Shown: positions 1 through 7,660 of the stretch, piece by piece
Position numbering within the stretch: position 1 is the stretch's first letter
Layout: each line of letters opens with the position of its first letter
Origin: an uncultured Eubacteriales bacterium
Lineage (GTDB): Bacteria > Bacillota > Clostridia > Monoglobales > Monoglobaceae
Reading direction: 5' to 3'
NCBI GenBank assembly: GCA_905205855.1
Contig: CAJLFL010000035.1
Coordinates: 1-13,119 of the forward strand
Length of the DNA stretch: 13,119 nucleotides
Notes under the pieces: generated by a model
Told to the model about the DNA's origin: nothing
The model's database searches: none
Seen by the model: the letters and a program-made list of their open reading frames with translations, nothing else
Translations under genes and position numbers: made by a program

Positions 1-705
1 ATAAGCGGTAATACAATATATGCAGAATCTGTTGCAGAGGGAACCATTGGATATATGCTGACAGCATTAAGAAAAATTCCTTTTTATATTGACTTAGTCA
101 GAAACGGCGGATGGCATGGTGATGGTTATTTTTCTGAAGGCTTACTTGATAAAACGATAGGCATAGTCGGAATGGGGACAATTTCAGGATATTTAATTAA
201 GATGCTTCAAATGTTTAGGGGTAATATTAAAATATTTTCCTCACACGAAATTGATAAAGCGTATCTTGATGATAATAATGCAACACAAGTATCTCTTGAA
301 GAAATTTTTTCAACCTGTGATATAGTAAGCGTGCACTCGGCAATGAATGAAAAAACCCGAGGTATGATTGGTAAAGAGCATTTTGATTTACTAAAAGATG
401 GAGCTTTGTTTATAAATACTGCAAGAGGTGCAGTAGTTCGGGAAGATGAAATGATTGAAGCATTAAAAGAGAACAGATTTTTTGCATTTTTGGATGTATA
501 TTGCACAGAACCATTGCCACTTGATAGTGAATTAAGAAGCCTTAAAAATATTTACGCTATGCCACATATGGGAGGACCAACATTAGATAGACGAGCCGTT
601 GTAACGAAAAGACTTGCAGATTCTATTATAAAAATATATAATGGTGAAGAAAGTGAACTTGAAATAAGCAAACAAGCAGCTAGCAGAATGACTGTGGGAG
701 CATAA
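1..705 (+). CDS. D-isomer-specific 2-hydroxyacid dehydrogenase, 3' part (5' end outside window)
   Basis: The frame is open from base 1, so the ATG at 55 is internal and 234 C-terminal residues are visible. It shows the NAD-binding Rossmann domain of the D-2-hydroxyacid dehydrogenase family (3-phosphoglycerate, hydroxypyruvate and D-lactate dehydrogenase relatives), which reversibly oxidise a 2-hydroxy acid with NAD(P). In visible-residue numbering: the dinucleotide loop GMGTIS (57-62), where the usual last Gly is Ser; the NTARG motif with the substrate-binding Arg at 142; the catalytic Glu at 170 in TEPLP; and the catalytic His at 189 in PHMGG. The substrate cannot be told because most of the substrate-binding domain is missing. 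The next gene starts 77 bp downstream on the same strand, so the two may form a catabolic operon. The family is secure; the exact reaction is unknown. Confidence 0.88.
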   Translation: MSGNTIYAESVAEGTIGYMLTALRKIPFYIDLVRNGGWHGDGYFSEGLLDKTIGIVGMGTISGYLIKMLQMFRGNIKIFSSHEIDKAYLDDNNATQVSLEEIFSTCDIVSVHSAMNEKTRGMIGKEHFDLLKDGALFINTARGAVVREDEMIEALKENRFFAFLDVYCTEPLPLDSELRSLKNIYAMPHMGGPTLDRRAVVTKRLADSIIKIYNGEESELEISKQAASRMTVGA

Positions 706-782
706 GGTATATAAAATGGCTTCTTGTAAGAAAAGTTGCTTTAAATTTTCAACAAAAATAACATAAGACTAGAGGTAATCAT

Positions 783-3080
783 ATGGATGTAAAATATTTT
801 GATAAATCAAAGGGTATAATTTCCAAAATCTGTGCAAATGGAGTCACAGTGCCTTTTTATAAAGATAAGGGTCCGTCTTTTTACTTTATAGATGATGGAA
901 AATCTGAAAATATAGAGTTAAGTGAAAAAAACGGAATCTACACAGGTGAAAAATGCGGAATAGAAATTTCTGTGACTCATCTGTTAGAGGATGATTTTCT
1001 TTCTCTTGAGGTCCATATAGAAAACAAAACAGATAAAGACTTTATGCCTGATGCAATAGGCTTAAAGCTTGGTATAAATTCATATATGACGGAATATCCA
1101 GAGTGGAATGACAAGTTTTTTCCAAGCTATTTAAGATGTGAAAAGACTCATTTTACAGGATATTTTATGTCGCCTCTTGGAAGTGTTGCCGCAGTGGTAT
1201 GTGATAGTCCTATTACTGCATGGGAACTTGATTATAACTTTTTAGATGATGAGGAAAATAACTGCGGTGGACACAGAATATGGACGGGGAATCTTCTTTT
1301 TACAGTAAATGATAAGCTGCCGGACCGTCATCCCGATAACTTAAAAGGAATTAAATCGGGCGATAAGCTTAAAAGAGTTATCAATATATTGCCACTGGGC
1401 AGTATTAAAGATTATAAAAGAATAATTTCAGAAAAATTTAATATTCCTATGCTTGGGTTTGATAAATATACCGTTGCAAAGGGCGAAACTGTTAAAGCTG
1501 AGATTTTCAGTCCTGAAGAAAGTGTTATAAAGGTTAAAAGTCCAAGCGGTAAAATAACAGAAGCAGAGAGCTTTACACCCGATGAATATGGTGTGTATAC
1601 CATATGTGTAACAACAAAAAGCGGTAAAATCTGTGAGGGTAAGGTTTATTGCCGTCATGACTATGGATGGTATTTAAAGGCTGCAAGAAAAAATGCAGTC
1701 TACAAGCCACAGAAGGCATCAACTCATACAGAAAGCTGGTATGGACATTTTTCAGCTTTTCTTGCACAAAAGCATTATCCCGATAAAGCCTTAGACACGC
1801 TTGCAAAGGCAAACTTTGATGAAATAATGCCGTATATGTATAATTTTGAAAAAGGTGAGGCGATAGTCATTCCGTGGCGAATACAAAATGTTGCACTGCT
1901 TTTAAGTCTGCTTGTAGATTTATACGAAGCGGATATGGAAAATAATAAGATATATCTTGATTATGCAAATAATATGGCAAATGAGCTTTTAAAAAGACAG
2001 TCAGAAGATGGTGCCTACAGAAATAAAAATACACATTATACATCTGTTATATACATAGCTAAAAGTATGCTTGAGCTTGCACTATGCGAAAAAGACATAT
2101 ATCCCGAACGATATGAATTACATTATAATTCTGCAAAAAGAGCAGTGGATGATCTTAAAAAATTAAGAGAAAGAATAGGAACAGAGGGCGAACACACATT
2201 AGAAGACGGAATGATTACCTGTTCTGCTCTTCAGCTTGGTTTTTTTGCACTTACCTTAGAAAATGAGGAAGAAAGAAAACCGTATATCGAAGCGGCTGAA
2301 TATTTAATGAATGTTCATAAATGCCTTGAAGAACTGGAAACTCCTGATTGCAGAACGAAAGGTGCAACGCTTAGGTTCTGGGAAGCTCAGTATGATGTTA
2401 TGATAAAAGGTAATATGATGAATACTCCTCATGGATGGACATCGTGGAAGAATTATGCCACATATTATCTCTATCTTTTAACAGGAAAAGAAGAATATCT
2501 TAAAGACACATTTGATACAATGGGAGCTTGTCTTCAGATGGTGGATGAAAATGAAAACTTAAGATGGGCATTTATAAAGGACCCTTGGAGAAAAGTTGAA
2601 GTTTTAGTGCCTGATTTTGAAATGCCTCTGAAAGATGGCTATGAAAGTGTGCCCTCTGATATTGAAAAAGGATACAGAGGTAAATACGAAATTAAGACAA
2701 TCGGCGAAGAATATGTTGATATGGTTTCAGGCTGGTATAGAGTGGGAGAGCAAAAAATAACCGGCGGTTATCAGATTTGTCCGCTTATTTATGCTGATTA
2801 TGAAATAATGGCAGACAATCAGGGCGGCGCTTGTGATAATGATGTTCACGAGCATTTTAAGTGCCTTGAAGAAACTCTTTTGAAAAAGTCATTTGTGATA
2901 TTAAGAGAAAATGAAGTAAGAGGATACAACTGCTCTGTTATTTTAAAAGAAGATAAGATAGAAGTTATCCCTTACGGCGAATGTGACTTTGTTCATATAA
3001 ATACAGACAGACAAATCAAAATTGTTGTTAATGATAAAAAATATGTTGTAGATAAACGTCTTGAAATGATAGAAATATGA
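783..3080 (+). CDS. Putative carbohydrate-active protein with N-terminal beta region and alpha/alpha-barrel-like C-terminal half
   Basis: This is a 765-residue protein that I do not recognise as a named family. The ATG at 783 follows an AGAGG element at 771-775. There is no signal peptide or membrane segment, so it is probably cytoplasmic. Residues about 1-215 look beta-rich. Residues about 225-290 resemble a small Ig-like module (KGETVKAEI, GVYTICVTT). Residues about 295-600 contain repeated amphipathic helices with aromatic and acidic segments: THTESWYGHF (314-323), TLEDGMITCSALQLG (472-486), RFWEAQYD (531-538) and NTPHGWTSWKNYATYY (547-562). This resembles the (alpha/alpha)-barrel of several polysaccharide lyase and glycoside hydrolase families. 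An intracellular role on oligosaccharides fits the neighbouring 2-hydroxyacid dehydrogenase, but this is inference. A weak promoter-like pair (TTGCTT at 736, TAACAT at 759) lies upstream. Its stop is 7 bp before the next, broken, reading frame. Confidence 0.6.
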   Translation: MDVKYFDKSKGIISKICANGVTVPFYKDKGPSFYFIDDGKSENIELSEKNGIYTGEKCGIEISVTHLLEDDFLSLEVHIENKTDKDFMPDAIGLKLGINSYMTEYPEWNDKFFPSYLRCEKTHFTGYFMSPLGSVAAVVCDSPITAWELDYNFLDDEENNCGGHRIWTGNLLFTVNDKLPDRHPDNLKGIKSGDKLKRVINILPLGSIKDYKRIISEKFNIPMLGFDKYTVAKGETVKAEIFSPEESVIKVKSPSGKITEAESFTPDEYGVYTICVTTKSGKICEGKVYCRHDYGWYLKAARKNAVYKPQKASTHTESWYGHFSAFLAQKHYPDKALDTLAKANFDEIMPYMYNFEKGEAIVIPWRIQNVALLLSLLVDLYEADMENNKIYLDYANNMANELLKRQSEDGAYRNKNTHYTSVIYIAKSMLELALCEKDIYPERYELHYNSAKRAVDDLKKLRERIGTEGEHTLEDGMITCSALQLGFFALTLENEEERKPYIEAAEYLMNVHKCLEELETPDCRTKGATLRFWEAQYDVMIKGNMMNTPHGWTSWKNYATYYLYLLTGKEEYLKDTFDTMGACLQMVDENENLRWAFIKDPWRKVEVLVPDFEMPLKDGYESVPSDIEKGYRGKYEIKTIGEEYVDMVSGWYRVGEQKITGGYQICPLIYADYEIMADNQGGACDNDVHEHFKCLEETLLKKSFVILRENEVRGYNCSVILKEDKIEVIPYGECDFVHINTDRQIKIVVNDKKYVVDKRLEMIEI

Positions 3081-3087
3081 GGTTATT

Positions 3088-3500
3088 ATGCAAAATTTAA
3101 TTAATGAGAATTTTGAAAATTGGGAAATGGTTGTTTCAGCCGATTGTGAAGGAAGCTTTGAATATACTATATCAGAAAACGGCAAAATTGCAACTATATC
3201 CGACTTGAGAGAAACAGCAGCAATGAAACGTTTGATGTAATCTTTTTCTATCAAAAACAATATAACATATAAGCTTGATATATTATTTGAGTCGGAATGC
3301 TTAAAAAGTTCTTGTTCGGGTTGTCGGGAATACATATAAATCGCATATTACTTATACAGAATACGAGAACGGAATGTTACACTTGTATAGGAACTCTTGA
3401 AATTCCTGATATGGATTTGATGCCTGAAAACAACATTAAAATCCACACAAGACAAGGTGTAGATGTTCACTTTGATACAAGAGCCTGTGTAGCAGTATGA
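3088..3500 (+). pseudogene. Frame-broken remnant of a beta-rich, carbohydrate-binding-module-like protein
   Basis: An ATG at 3088 follows the stop of the upstream gene by 7 bp and opens a 50-residue frame ending at 3240 (MQNLINENFENWEMVVSADC...). Protein-like sequence continues in other frames. A shift near 3222 gives NETFDVIFFYQK. Returning to the first frame near 3255 gives NNITYKLDILFESE. A third frame from about 3304 to 3400 gives VVGNTYKSHITYTEYENG. A further shift gives LEIPDMDLMPENN, ending at the TGA at 3498-3500. Joined, the pieces read like one beta-sandwich domain of about 135 residues, with an N-terminal N-x-x-F-x-x-W pattern seen in CBM4/9-type modules. The position suggests it belonged to the same operon as the 765-residue protein. 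Several independent frame breaks argue for real decay, although sequencing errors cannot be excluded from one copy. The CBM assignment is a guess. Confidence 0.55.
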
Positions 3501-3520
3501 TACAAAAATAGTAATATAAA

Positions 3521-3597
3521 ACGAGAGTTCTCATAGAAATCGTTAAATCCTATAAGAACTCTCGTAATGGTGCGAGTGTTCTTACAGGACTTAACGA
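3521..3597. repeat. Cluster of three copies of a ~25-bp palindromic element
   Basis: The 11-bp arm ACGAGAGTTCT (3521-3531) is a perfect inverse of AGAACTCTCGT (3555-3565), extended inward by ATAG/CTAT. The middle segment 3540-3564 is also the inverse of 3573-3597 with only three mismatches, leaving an 8-bp spacer (3565-3572). The same ~25-bp unit therefore occurs as forward, reverse, forward, and can form two mutually exclusive hairpins. Read on the minus strand, the first hairpin is followed by TTTTATATT and could act as a terminator. The two arms around an 8-bp spacer also resemble the layout of tyrosine-recombinase sites. No gene for a recombinase is visible. Confidence 0.8.
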
Positions 3598-3616
3598 AAA
3601 ATGCAGTAAAATCAAG
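3571..3616 (+). repeat. Left copy of diverged direct repeat flanking the regulator-ATPase-protease cassette
   Basis: Bases 3571-3593 match 7755-7777 at 20 of 23 positions, including an exact 11-mer TGTTCTTACAG. The 10-mer TAAAATCAAG follows in both places (3607-3616 and 7794-7803) after slightly different gaps. The segment overlaps the third copy of the palindromic cluster. It may be a degenerate attachment site or element end. Confidence 0.55.
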
Positions 3617-3727
3617 GGTTTCAGACAGTCGATAAACGGTATTAACTTAATTTATAAGTACATTCACTCTCAATATTAATGCAACTTTGAGAACATAAAC
3701 CAGATATAAATAATAAATTATTTATGG
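3617..3727. other. AT-rich intergenic stretch without recognised content
   Basis: This stretch lies between the palindromic cluster and the tandem repeat. I see no open reading frame with a ribosome binding site, no RNA gene and no convincing promoter. It probably belongs to the junction between the left operon and the accessory cassette. Confidence 0.5.
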
Positions 3728-3777
3728 CTTATATAATACTCTAATTGATAAACTTATATAATACTCTAATTGATAAA
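3728..3777. repeat. Perfect 25-bp tandem duplication upstream of the XRE promoter
   Basis: The unit starts CTTATATAATACTCTAATTG and ends ATAAA. It occurs at 3728-3752 and again directly at 3753-3777 without a mismatch. It ends 5 bp before the -35 box of the cassette promoter. Each unit contains a TATAAT hexamer but no -35 at proper distance. It could be an upstream regulator site, or a recent slippage duplication. Confidence 0.9.
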
Positions 3778-3782
3778 TAGTA

Positions 3783-3811
3783 TTGACTTTTTATGTAGCA
3801 TATGCTATACT
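3783..3811 (+). promoter_or_regulatory. Sigma-A-type promoter of the XRE-ATPase-protease operon
   Basis: The -35 box is TTGACT (3783-3788) and the -10 box is TATACT (3806-3811), separated by exactly 17 bp. A TG dinucleotide at 3803-3804 gives an extended -10. Transcription should start near 3818, about 40 nt before the regulator ATG. No other promoter is evident before the ATPase or protease genes, so it probably drives all three. Confidence 0.8.
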
Positions 3812-3842
3812 ATTTAATGAGTGCAATATAGCATATGTTATA
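3796..3842. promoter_or_regulatory. Paired operator-like palindromes, probably bound by the XRE protein
   Basis: TAGCATATGCTA (3796-3807) is a perfect 12-bp palindrome overlapping the -10 box. TATAGCATATGTTATA (3827-3842) is a near-perfect copy centred on a second CATATG. The two centres are 33 bp apart, about three helical turns, which suits cooperative binding on one DNA face. Occupancy would block RNA polymerase. That the adjacent XRE protein is the ligand is inference. Confidence 0.65.
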
Positions 3843-3857
3843 AATGGAGGAATAGTA

Positions 3858-4058
3858 ATGATTTTTTCTGAATTTGTAATTTCTGTAAGAAGAAAATTGA
3901 AATTAAGCCAAAAACAATTAGCTTCTGCTATTAATGTTAGCTATTCTACTATTAATCGTTGGGAGAATGGGCATGTTGTTCCCAGTAATTTGGCCGTAAA
4001 AAGTTTTTACGATTTTTGTGAAAATAATTTTATTGAAATACCTACAGACATGTTATAA
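3858..4058 (+). CDS. XRE-family helix-turn-helix regulator, first gene of the cassette
   Basis: This 66-residue protein consists of little more than one Cro/CI-type DNA-binding domain. The helix-turn-helix spans about residues 16-38: LSQKQLASAINVSYSTINRW, then ENG. The pattern of Gln, Ala, Val and Ser-Thr-Ile-x-Arg-Trp positions is typical of XRE proteins. I chose the ATG at 3858 because GGAGG (3847-3851) lies 6 bp upstream. An in-frame ATG at 3783 falls inside the promoter and is not used. The gene lies 45 bp before the ATPase gene on the same strand. The palindromes around its promoter suggest an autorepressor that keeps the ATPase-protease pair low, as in toxin-antitoxin-like modules. No sensory domain is visible. 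Confidence 0.85.
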   Translation: MIFSEFVISVRRKLKLSQKQLASAINVSYSTINRWENGHVVPSNLAVKSFYDFCENNFIEIPTDML

Positions 4059-4103
4059 TTTTCTAATTTATATTTAGAGTATTTAAGGAGGCAACTTAAC
4101 GCT

Positions 4104-5129
4104 ATGGCACGAGCTGATTTGTTATGTGAATTAATTAAATATGGGCTGATTAATGATTCTGTAAGTTTTAGGAAAGCTGCAGAGGCTTTGTGCGCGGAGG
4201 AACGTTCAAAACAACATACAGTCTTGGCAAGTAAAATTGAAGATTTGCTTAGAGTCGGGCAAAGACATATAATGAAAGAAAATGATATACAACCTTCTGT
4301 TTTGCGAAACGGAATAAGTGAACAAAATCTTTTCTGGGAAAAAAATCCACAAAAAAGATTAGATCATTTAGTCTTACCCAACTATGTTAAAAAGTCGTGT
4401 CAAGACTTGATTTTAGAGCAAAACAGAGCTGAAGTATTGCAATCATATGGTCTTAGTCCAAGAAATAAGTTATTGCTAATTGGTCCTCCCGGTAACGGAA
4501 AGACCTCGTTGGCAGAAGCGATTGCAGAGTCATTAATGATACCTCTCCTAACAGTTCGATATGAAAACATAATAGGATCATATTTAGGAGAGACTGCCTC
4601 AAGATTATCTAAGTTGATTGATTATGCAAAAACGAGACAATGTGTTTTATTTTTTGATGAATTTGAAACTTTGGGTAAAGAACGTGGTGATATTCATGAA
4701 ACTGGAGAAATCAAAAGAGTGGTTAGTTCATTGCTTTTGCATATAGATTCTCTGCCGAGCTATGTTATCGTGGTTGCTGCTACAAATCATGAATCACTTT
4801 TGGATAAAGCAGCATGGAGAAGATTTCAAATTAAGTTAGATATTCCAAAACCATCAAGAAGTAATCTTGAATATTTCTTTAAAATGTTTGAAAAAGAAAG
4901 AAACTTTAATTTGGGACTTCAACCTAGCACATTAGCGAAAAAAGCGTTGGGATTAAGTTATGCTGAAGCGGAAGAACTTGCACTAACGATTTACAGACAA
5001 TATGTTTTAAACTTACCTAATGCTAATGAAAAAGACATTGCGGAAAAAGTTCTCAGAAATTGGCAGTTACAAATTATGACAAATGCTGAAAAGAAAGAAG
5101 ATGAATATATATGCAGGAAAGACCAATAA
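4104..5129 (+). CDS. ietA: AAA+ ATPase, IetA-like component of an IetAS exclusion/defence module
   Basis: This is a 341-residue protein. Residues about 1-90 form a helical, charged N-terminal region. An AAA+ core follows: Walker A GPPGNGKT (127-134), Walker B VLFFDEF with Asp185 and Glu186, sensor-1 Asn228 in AATNHE, and an Arg pair at 239-240 in the arginine-finger position. The C-terminal helical lid has LSYAEAEELA (284-293). All residues for ATP hydrolysis are present, and there is no signal peptide. AAGGAGG at 4085-4091 lies 12 bp from the ATG, slightly far. The gene overlaps the S8 protease by 19 bp. A stand-alone AAA+ ATPase paired with a cytoplasmic subtilase is the IetA-IetS arrangement, described for plasmid exclusion in Agrobacterium and later as an anti-phage system. 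The ATPase probably unfolds or gates substrates for, or restrains, the protease. The gene name rests on architecture, not on a search. Confidence 0.8.
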   Translation: MARADLLCELIKYGLINDSVSFRKAAEALCAEERSKQHTVLASKIEDLLRVGQRHIMKENDIQPSVLRNGISEQNLFWEKNPQKRLDHLVLPNYVKKSCQDLILEQNRAEVLQSYGLSPRNKLLLIGPPGNGKTSLAEAIAESLMIPLLTVRYENIIGSYLGETASRLSKLIDYAKTRQCVLFFDEFETLGKERGDIHETGEIKRVVSSLLLHIDSLPSYVIVVAATNHESLLDKAAWRRFQIKLDIPKPSRSNLEYFFKMFEKERNFNLGLQPSTLAKKALGLSYAEAEELALTIYRQYVLNLPNANEKDIAEKVLRNWQLQIMTNAEKKEDEYICRKDQ

Positions 5130-7660
5130 TCCTTTTTCCAAACCCAGAAAAAGCAGACCGCGAAACAAAAACTCCCTTTTTTTCAAGAATTCAAAAGCCC
5201 TCTTTTGGAAGGCAGTATAATCGATTACAGCCAACCTTTTCTGCTTTACAGAATGCCTATGAACAAAAAAACTTAAAAATACAACAATCTCCTATTGGAA
5301 TAAATCCTGATTTTGCACTTGTTTTTGAAATTATTGGAACAGTTTCTAATTTTTATACGGCAGTTAAAAATTGTGATGGTTTAGAATGGATGTTTGATAA
5401 AGATTATGATAATTTTGAACCGGATAATGATTTTTATAAAATAAATGAATCAGGTCAAAAAACAAACGAAATTTTAAATGGTAAGTTATATTGTGTTATG
5501 TCTAATCAACAGGCAATAACACAATTGCTTTCGCTTTGGCAAAGACATCAAAATGGGGAGACAGAGGTTTTCAAACGAGGTTTTGCAGGACTACGAGATG
5601 TCTTTGTAAATATAAAAAATATTCGAAAATGGGATGCACAAGATAGAATATCAGAAACTTTCGCAATAGAGTATTGGAGAGAAAGTCTCTCTTTTGATGG
5701 AGATATTGCCATTCCATTTGAAATAGAATTATTTTATAGATCAGATGATTCAAAACGTAGAATGGCTACACAGGCAATATTCTATGAGATTGAAAAGCTA
5801 AATGGAAAAATCCTTCAAGAGTGCATTATCTGCGACATATCATACCATGCGTTGTTAGTAGAACTGCCTAGGAACGCAATTGAAGGTCTTGTTAATAACT
5901 ATGATAATATTGAATTAACCCAAGTTGATGATATTATGTTTTTTCGCCCGACTTGTCAATCTGCTTTCACTGTCAATACGGATACTCAAGATTTTGAATA
6001 TACAAGAGTTTCAAGCTCCGAAATTACAGCCCAACCCATTGTTGCTGTTTTAGACGGAATGCCAATGCAAAATCATGCGCTATTACAAAATCGATTAATT
6101 ATTGATGATCCAGATGATTTTGCCACGGGTTACGAAAGTAAATATAGAATACATGGTACAGCTATGAGTTCACTTGTTATATATGGTGATTTAAATCGTA
6201 ATGATGAGGCGATAAACAGTCCTGTATATGTAAGACCAATATTGAAACCAAAACAAGTTGGCTACGACAATGTTCTCGAATGTGTACCTGATGGCACTCT
6301 ATTTGTTGATATTCTGCATCGGGCTATATTGAGAATGGTTGAGGTTAATGGCGCTGATACACCTGTTGCTCCAACTGTAAAAATAATTAATCTTTCTGTT
6401 GGTGATCCTGTAAGACAATTGATTGCAACAATGAGTCCTGTTGCAAGATTGCTTGATTATCTGGCATATAAATATAAGCTTTTGTTTATTATAAGTGCTG
6501 GAAATCATCAAGAAATAGTAAACTTTTTATCAGAGAAATTTTCTAATTTTAAATCTGCTCCTATGCAGGATAGAAGCAAATTATTTTTTGATGTTATTCG
6601 TGAGAATCAGCGTAATATGAGGGTTTTATCTCCAGCAGAAAGCATTAATAGTATAACTGTGGGTGCATTATATGATGATTTCTGCAATATAAATGAAAAT
6701 GATCAGTTTGCTTTTGCAGTTGAACAAGGTTTGCCGAGTCCTGCATCTTCTTTTGGCAAGGGCTATCGTTCAATAATAACACCTGATTTGTTTTATTTTG
6801 GTGGCAGAAAATTTGTACGTGGAAATTTTAATGACGGTATTAATTGGGTTTTAAGTAACCGTGAACCCGGGTGTAAAGTCGCTGCTCCATATGGAGATGG
6901 TAGTTCATCAGGACAATCTTTTTCTTTTGGGACAAGTGACGCTGCTGCTCAGATGACACATGAAGCTGTTAAATGCTTTAATACCTTAACAGAAGTATTT
7001 GTTTCAGAAACAGGAGGCGAAATTCCAGATGATTTTAAAGCAAATCTTGTTAAGGCAATGTTGACTCACGGTGCAACATGGGAAAATGTCTCTGAACTGT
7101 TGTCAAATGCCACTTCTGATTCTCCTAAGCAGTTAGCCAAATGGATTGGAAACGGTATACCAGATATAGACAAAGTTAGGGAATGTGCCAAAAATAGAAT
7201 CACGCTTATTGGAACAGGCTCTTTAAAGAAAGATGAGGGCGATGTATTTCGTCTTCCGCTACCTGTTGATTTTTCTTCACAACTTATAAAAAGGAAATTA
7301 ACTGTAACACTTGCTTATTTATCTCCTATTTCACCAAATAGGCAGTTGTACCGCACTGCACAATTATGGTTTAATGTCGAAGATACGAAAAAATTGGTTC
7401 CAGAACGCCAAAATACCGAATGGCAAACAGTACGAAAAGGCACATTACAGCACGAGATTTTTATTGGAGAAAATCCGATTGTTTGGAATGATGATGAAAT
7501 CGTTATTAAAGTTAGTTGCAAGGAGGATGCTGGAAAGTTTAAAGAATCAATTCCATATTGTCTATTTGTTAGTTTTGAAATAGCAGAGGGGTTAGAGATA
7601 GATTTATATTCAAAAGTTTTAACTAAAATCAAACCACATGTTCCAATTGCTAATTTATAA
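5111..7660 (+). CDS. ietS: Cytoplasmic subtilisin-like (S8) serine protease, IetS-like partner of the AAA+ ATPase
   Basis: This 849-residue protein has the complete S8 triad: Asp315 in VAVLDG, His348 in RIHGTAMSS and Ser609 in FGTSDAAAQ. The oxyanion Asn465 in ISAGN is also present. Residues 1-300 form a family-specific N-terminal region without signal peptide or membrane segment, so it is not a secreted subtilase. Residues about 680-849 are beta-rich and resemble the C-terminal domain usual in these intracellular subtilases (LTVTLAYLSPISPNRQLYR). The ATG at 5111 lies inside the ATPase gene, preceded only by weak AAAGAAGA purines, so translation is probably coupled. The large catalytic domain has long insertions between His348 and Ser609. 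In the IetAS model it is the toxic or effector half. Targets are unknown and cannot be read from sequence. Confidence 0.85.
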   Translation: MQERPIILFPNPEKADRETKTPFFSRIQKPSFGRQYNRLQPTFSALQNAYEQKNLKIQQSPIGINPDFALVFEIIGTVSNFYTAVKNCDGLEWMFDKDYDNFEPDNDFYKINESGQKTNEILNGKLYCVMSNQQAITQLLSLWQRHQNGETEVFKRGFAGLRDVFVNIKNIRKWDAQDRISETFAIEYWRESLSFDGDIAIPFEIELFYRSDDSKRRMATQAIFYEIEKLNGKILQECIICDISYHALLVELPRNAIEGLVNNYDNIELTQVDDIMFFRPTCQSAFTVNTDTQDFEYTRVSSSEITAQPIVAVLDGMPMQNHALLQNRLIIDDPDDFATGYESKYRIHGTAMSSLVIYGDLNRNDEAINSPVYVRPILKPKQVGYDNVLECVPDGTLFVDILHRAILRMVEVNGADTPVAPTVKIINLSVGDPVRQLIATMSPVARLLDYLAYKYKLLFIISAGNHQEIVNFLSEKFSNFKSAPMQDRSKLFFDVIRENQRNMRVLSPAESINSITVGALYDDFCNINENDQFAFAVEQGLPSPASSFGKGYRSIITPDLFYFGGRKFVRGNFNDGINWVLSNREPGCKVAAPYGDGSSSGQSFSFGTSDAAAQMTHEAVKCFNTLTEVFVSETGGEIPDDFKANLVKAMLTHGATWENVSELLSNATSDSPKQLAKWIGNGIPDIDKVRECAKNRITLIGTGSLKKDEGDVFRLPLPVDFSSQLIKRKLTVTLAYLSPISPNRQLYRTAQLWFNVEDTKKLVPERQNTEWQTVRKGTLQHEIFIGENPIVWNDDEIVIKVSCKEDAGKFKESIPYCLFVSFEIAEGLEIDLYSKVLTKIKPHVPIANL

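Noticed and set aside
2943..3335. Minus-strand 130-residue reading frame
   Set aside because: It lies opposite the end of the 765-residue gene and the remnant; composition is low-complexity hydrophobic and no start signal is seen.
3521..3597. CRISPR array
   Set aside because: Only three units, alternating in orientation and without spacers of regular length; no cas genes in the window.
3783..3857. Longer XRE protein starting at 3783
   Set aside because: The extra 25 codons overlap the promoter boxes and have no ribosome binding site; the ATG at 3858 has GGAGG.
4104..7660. Part of a DISARM, BREX or Lon-type system
   Set aside because: No methyltransferase, helicase or PglZ genes are present, and the protease is S8 with its ATPase on a separate chain.
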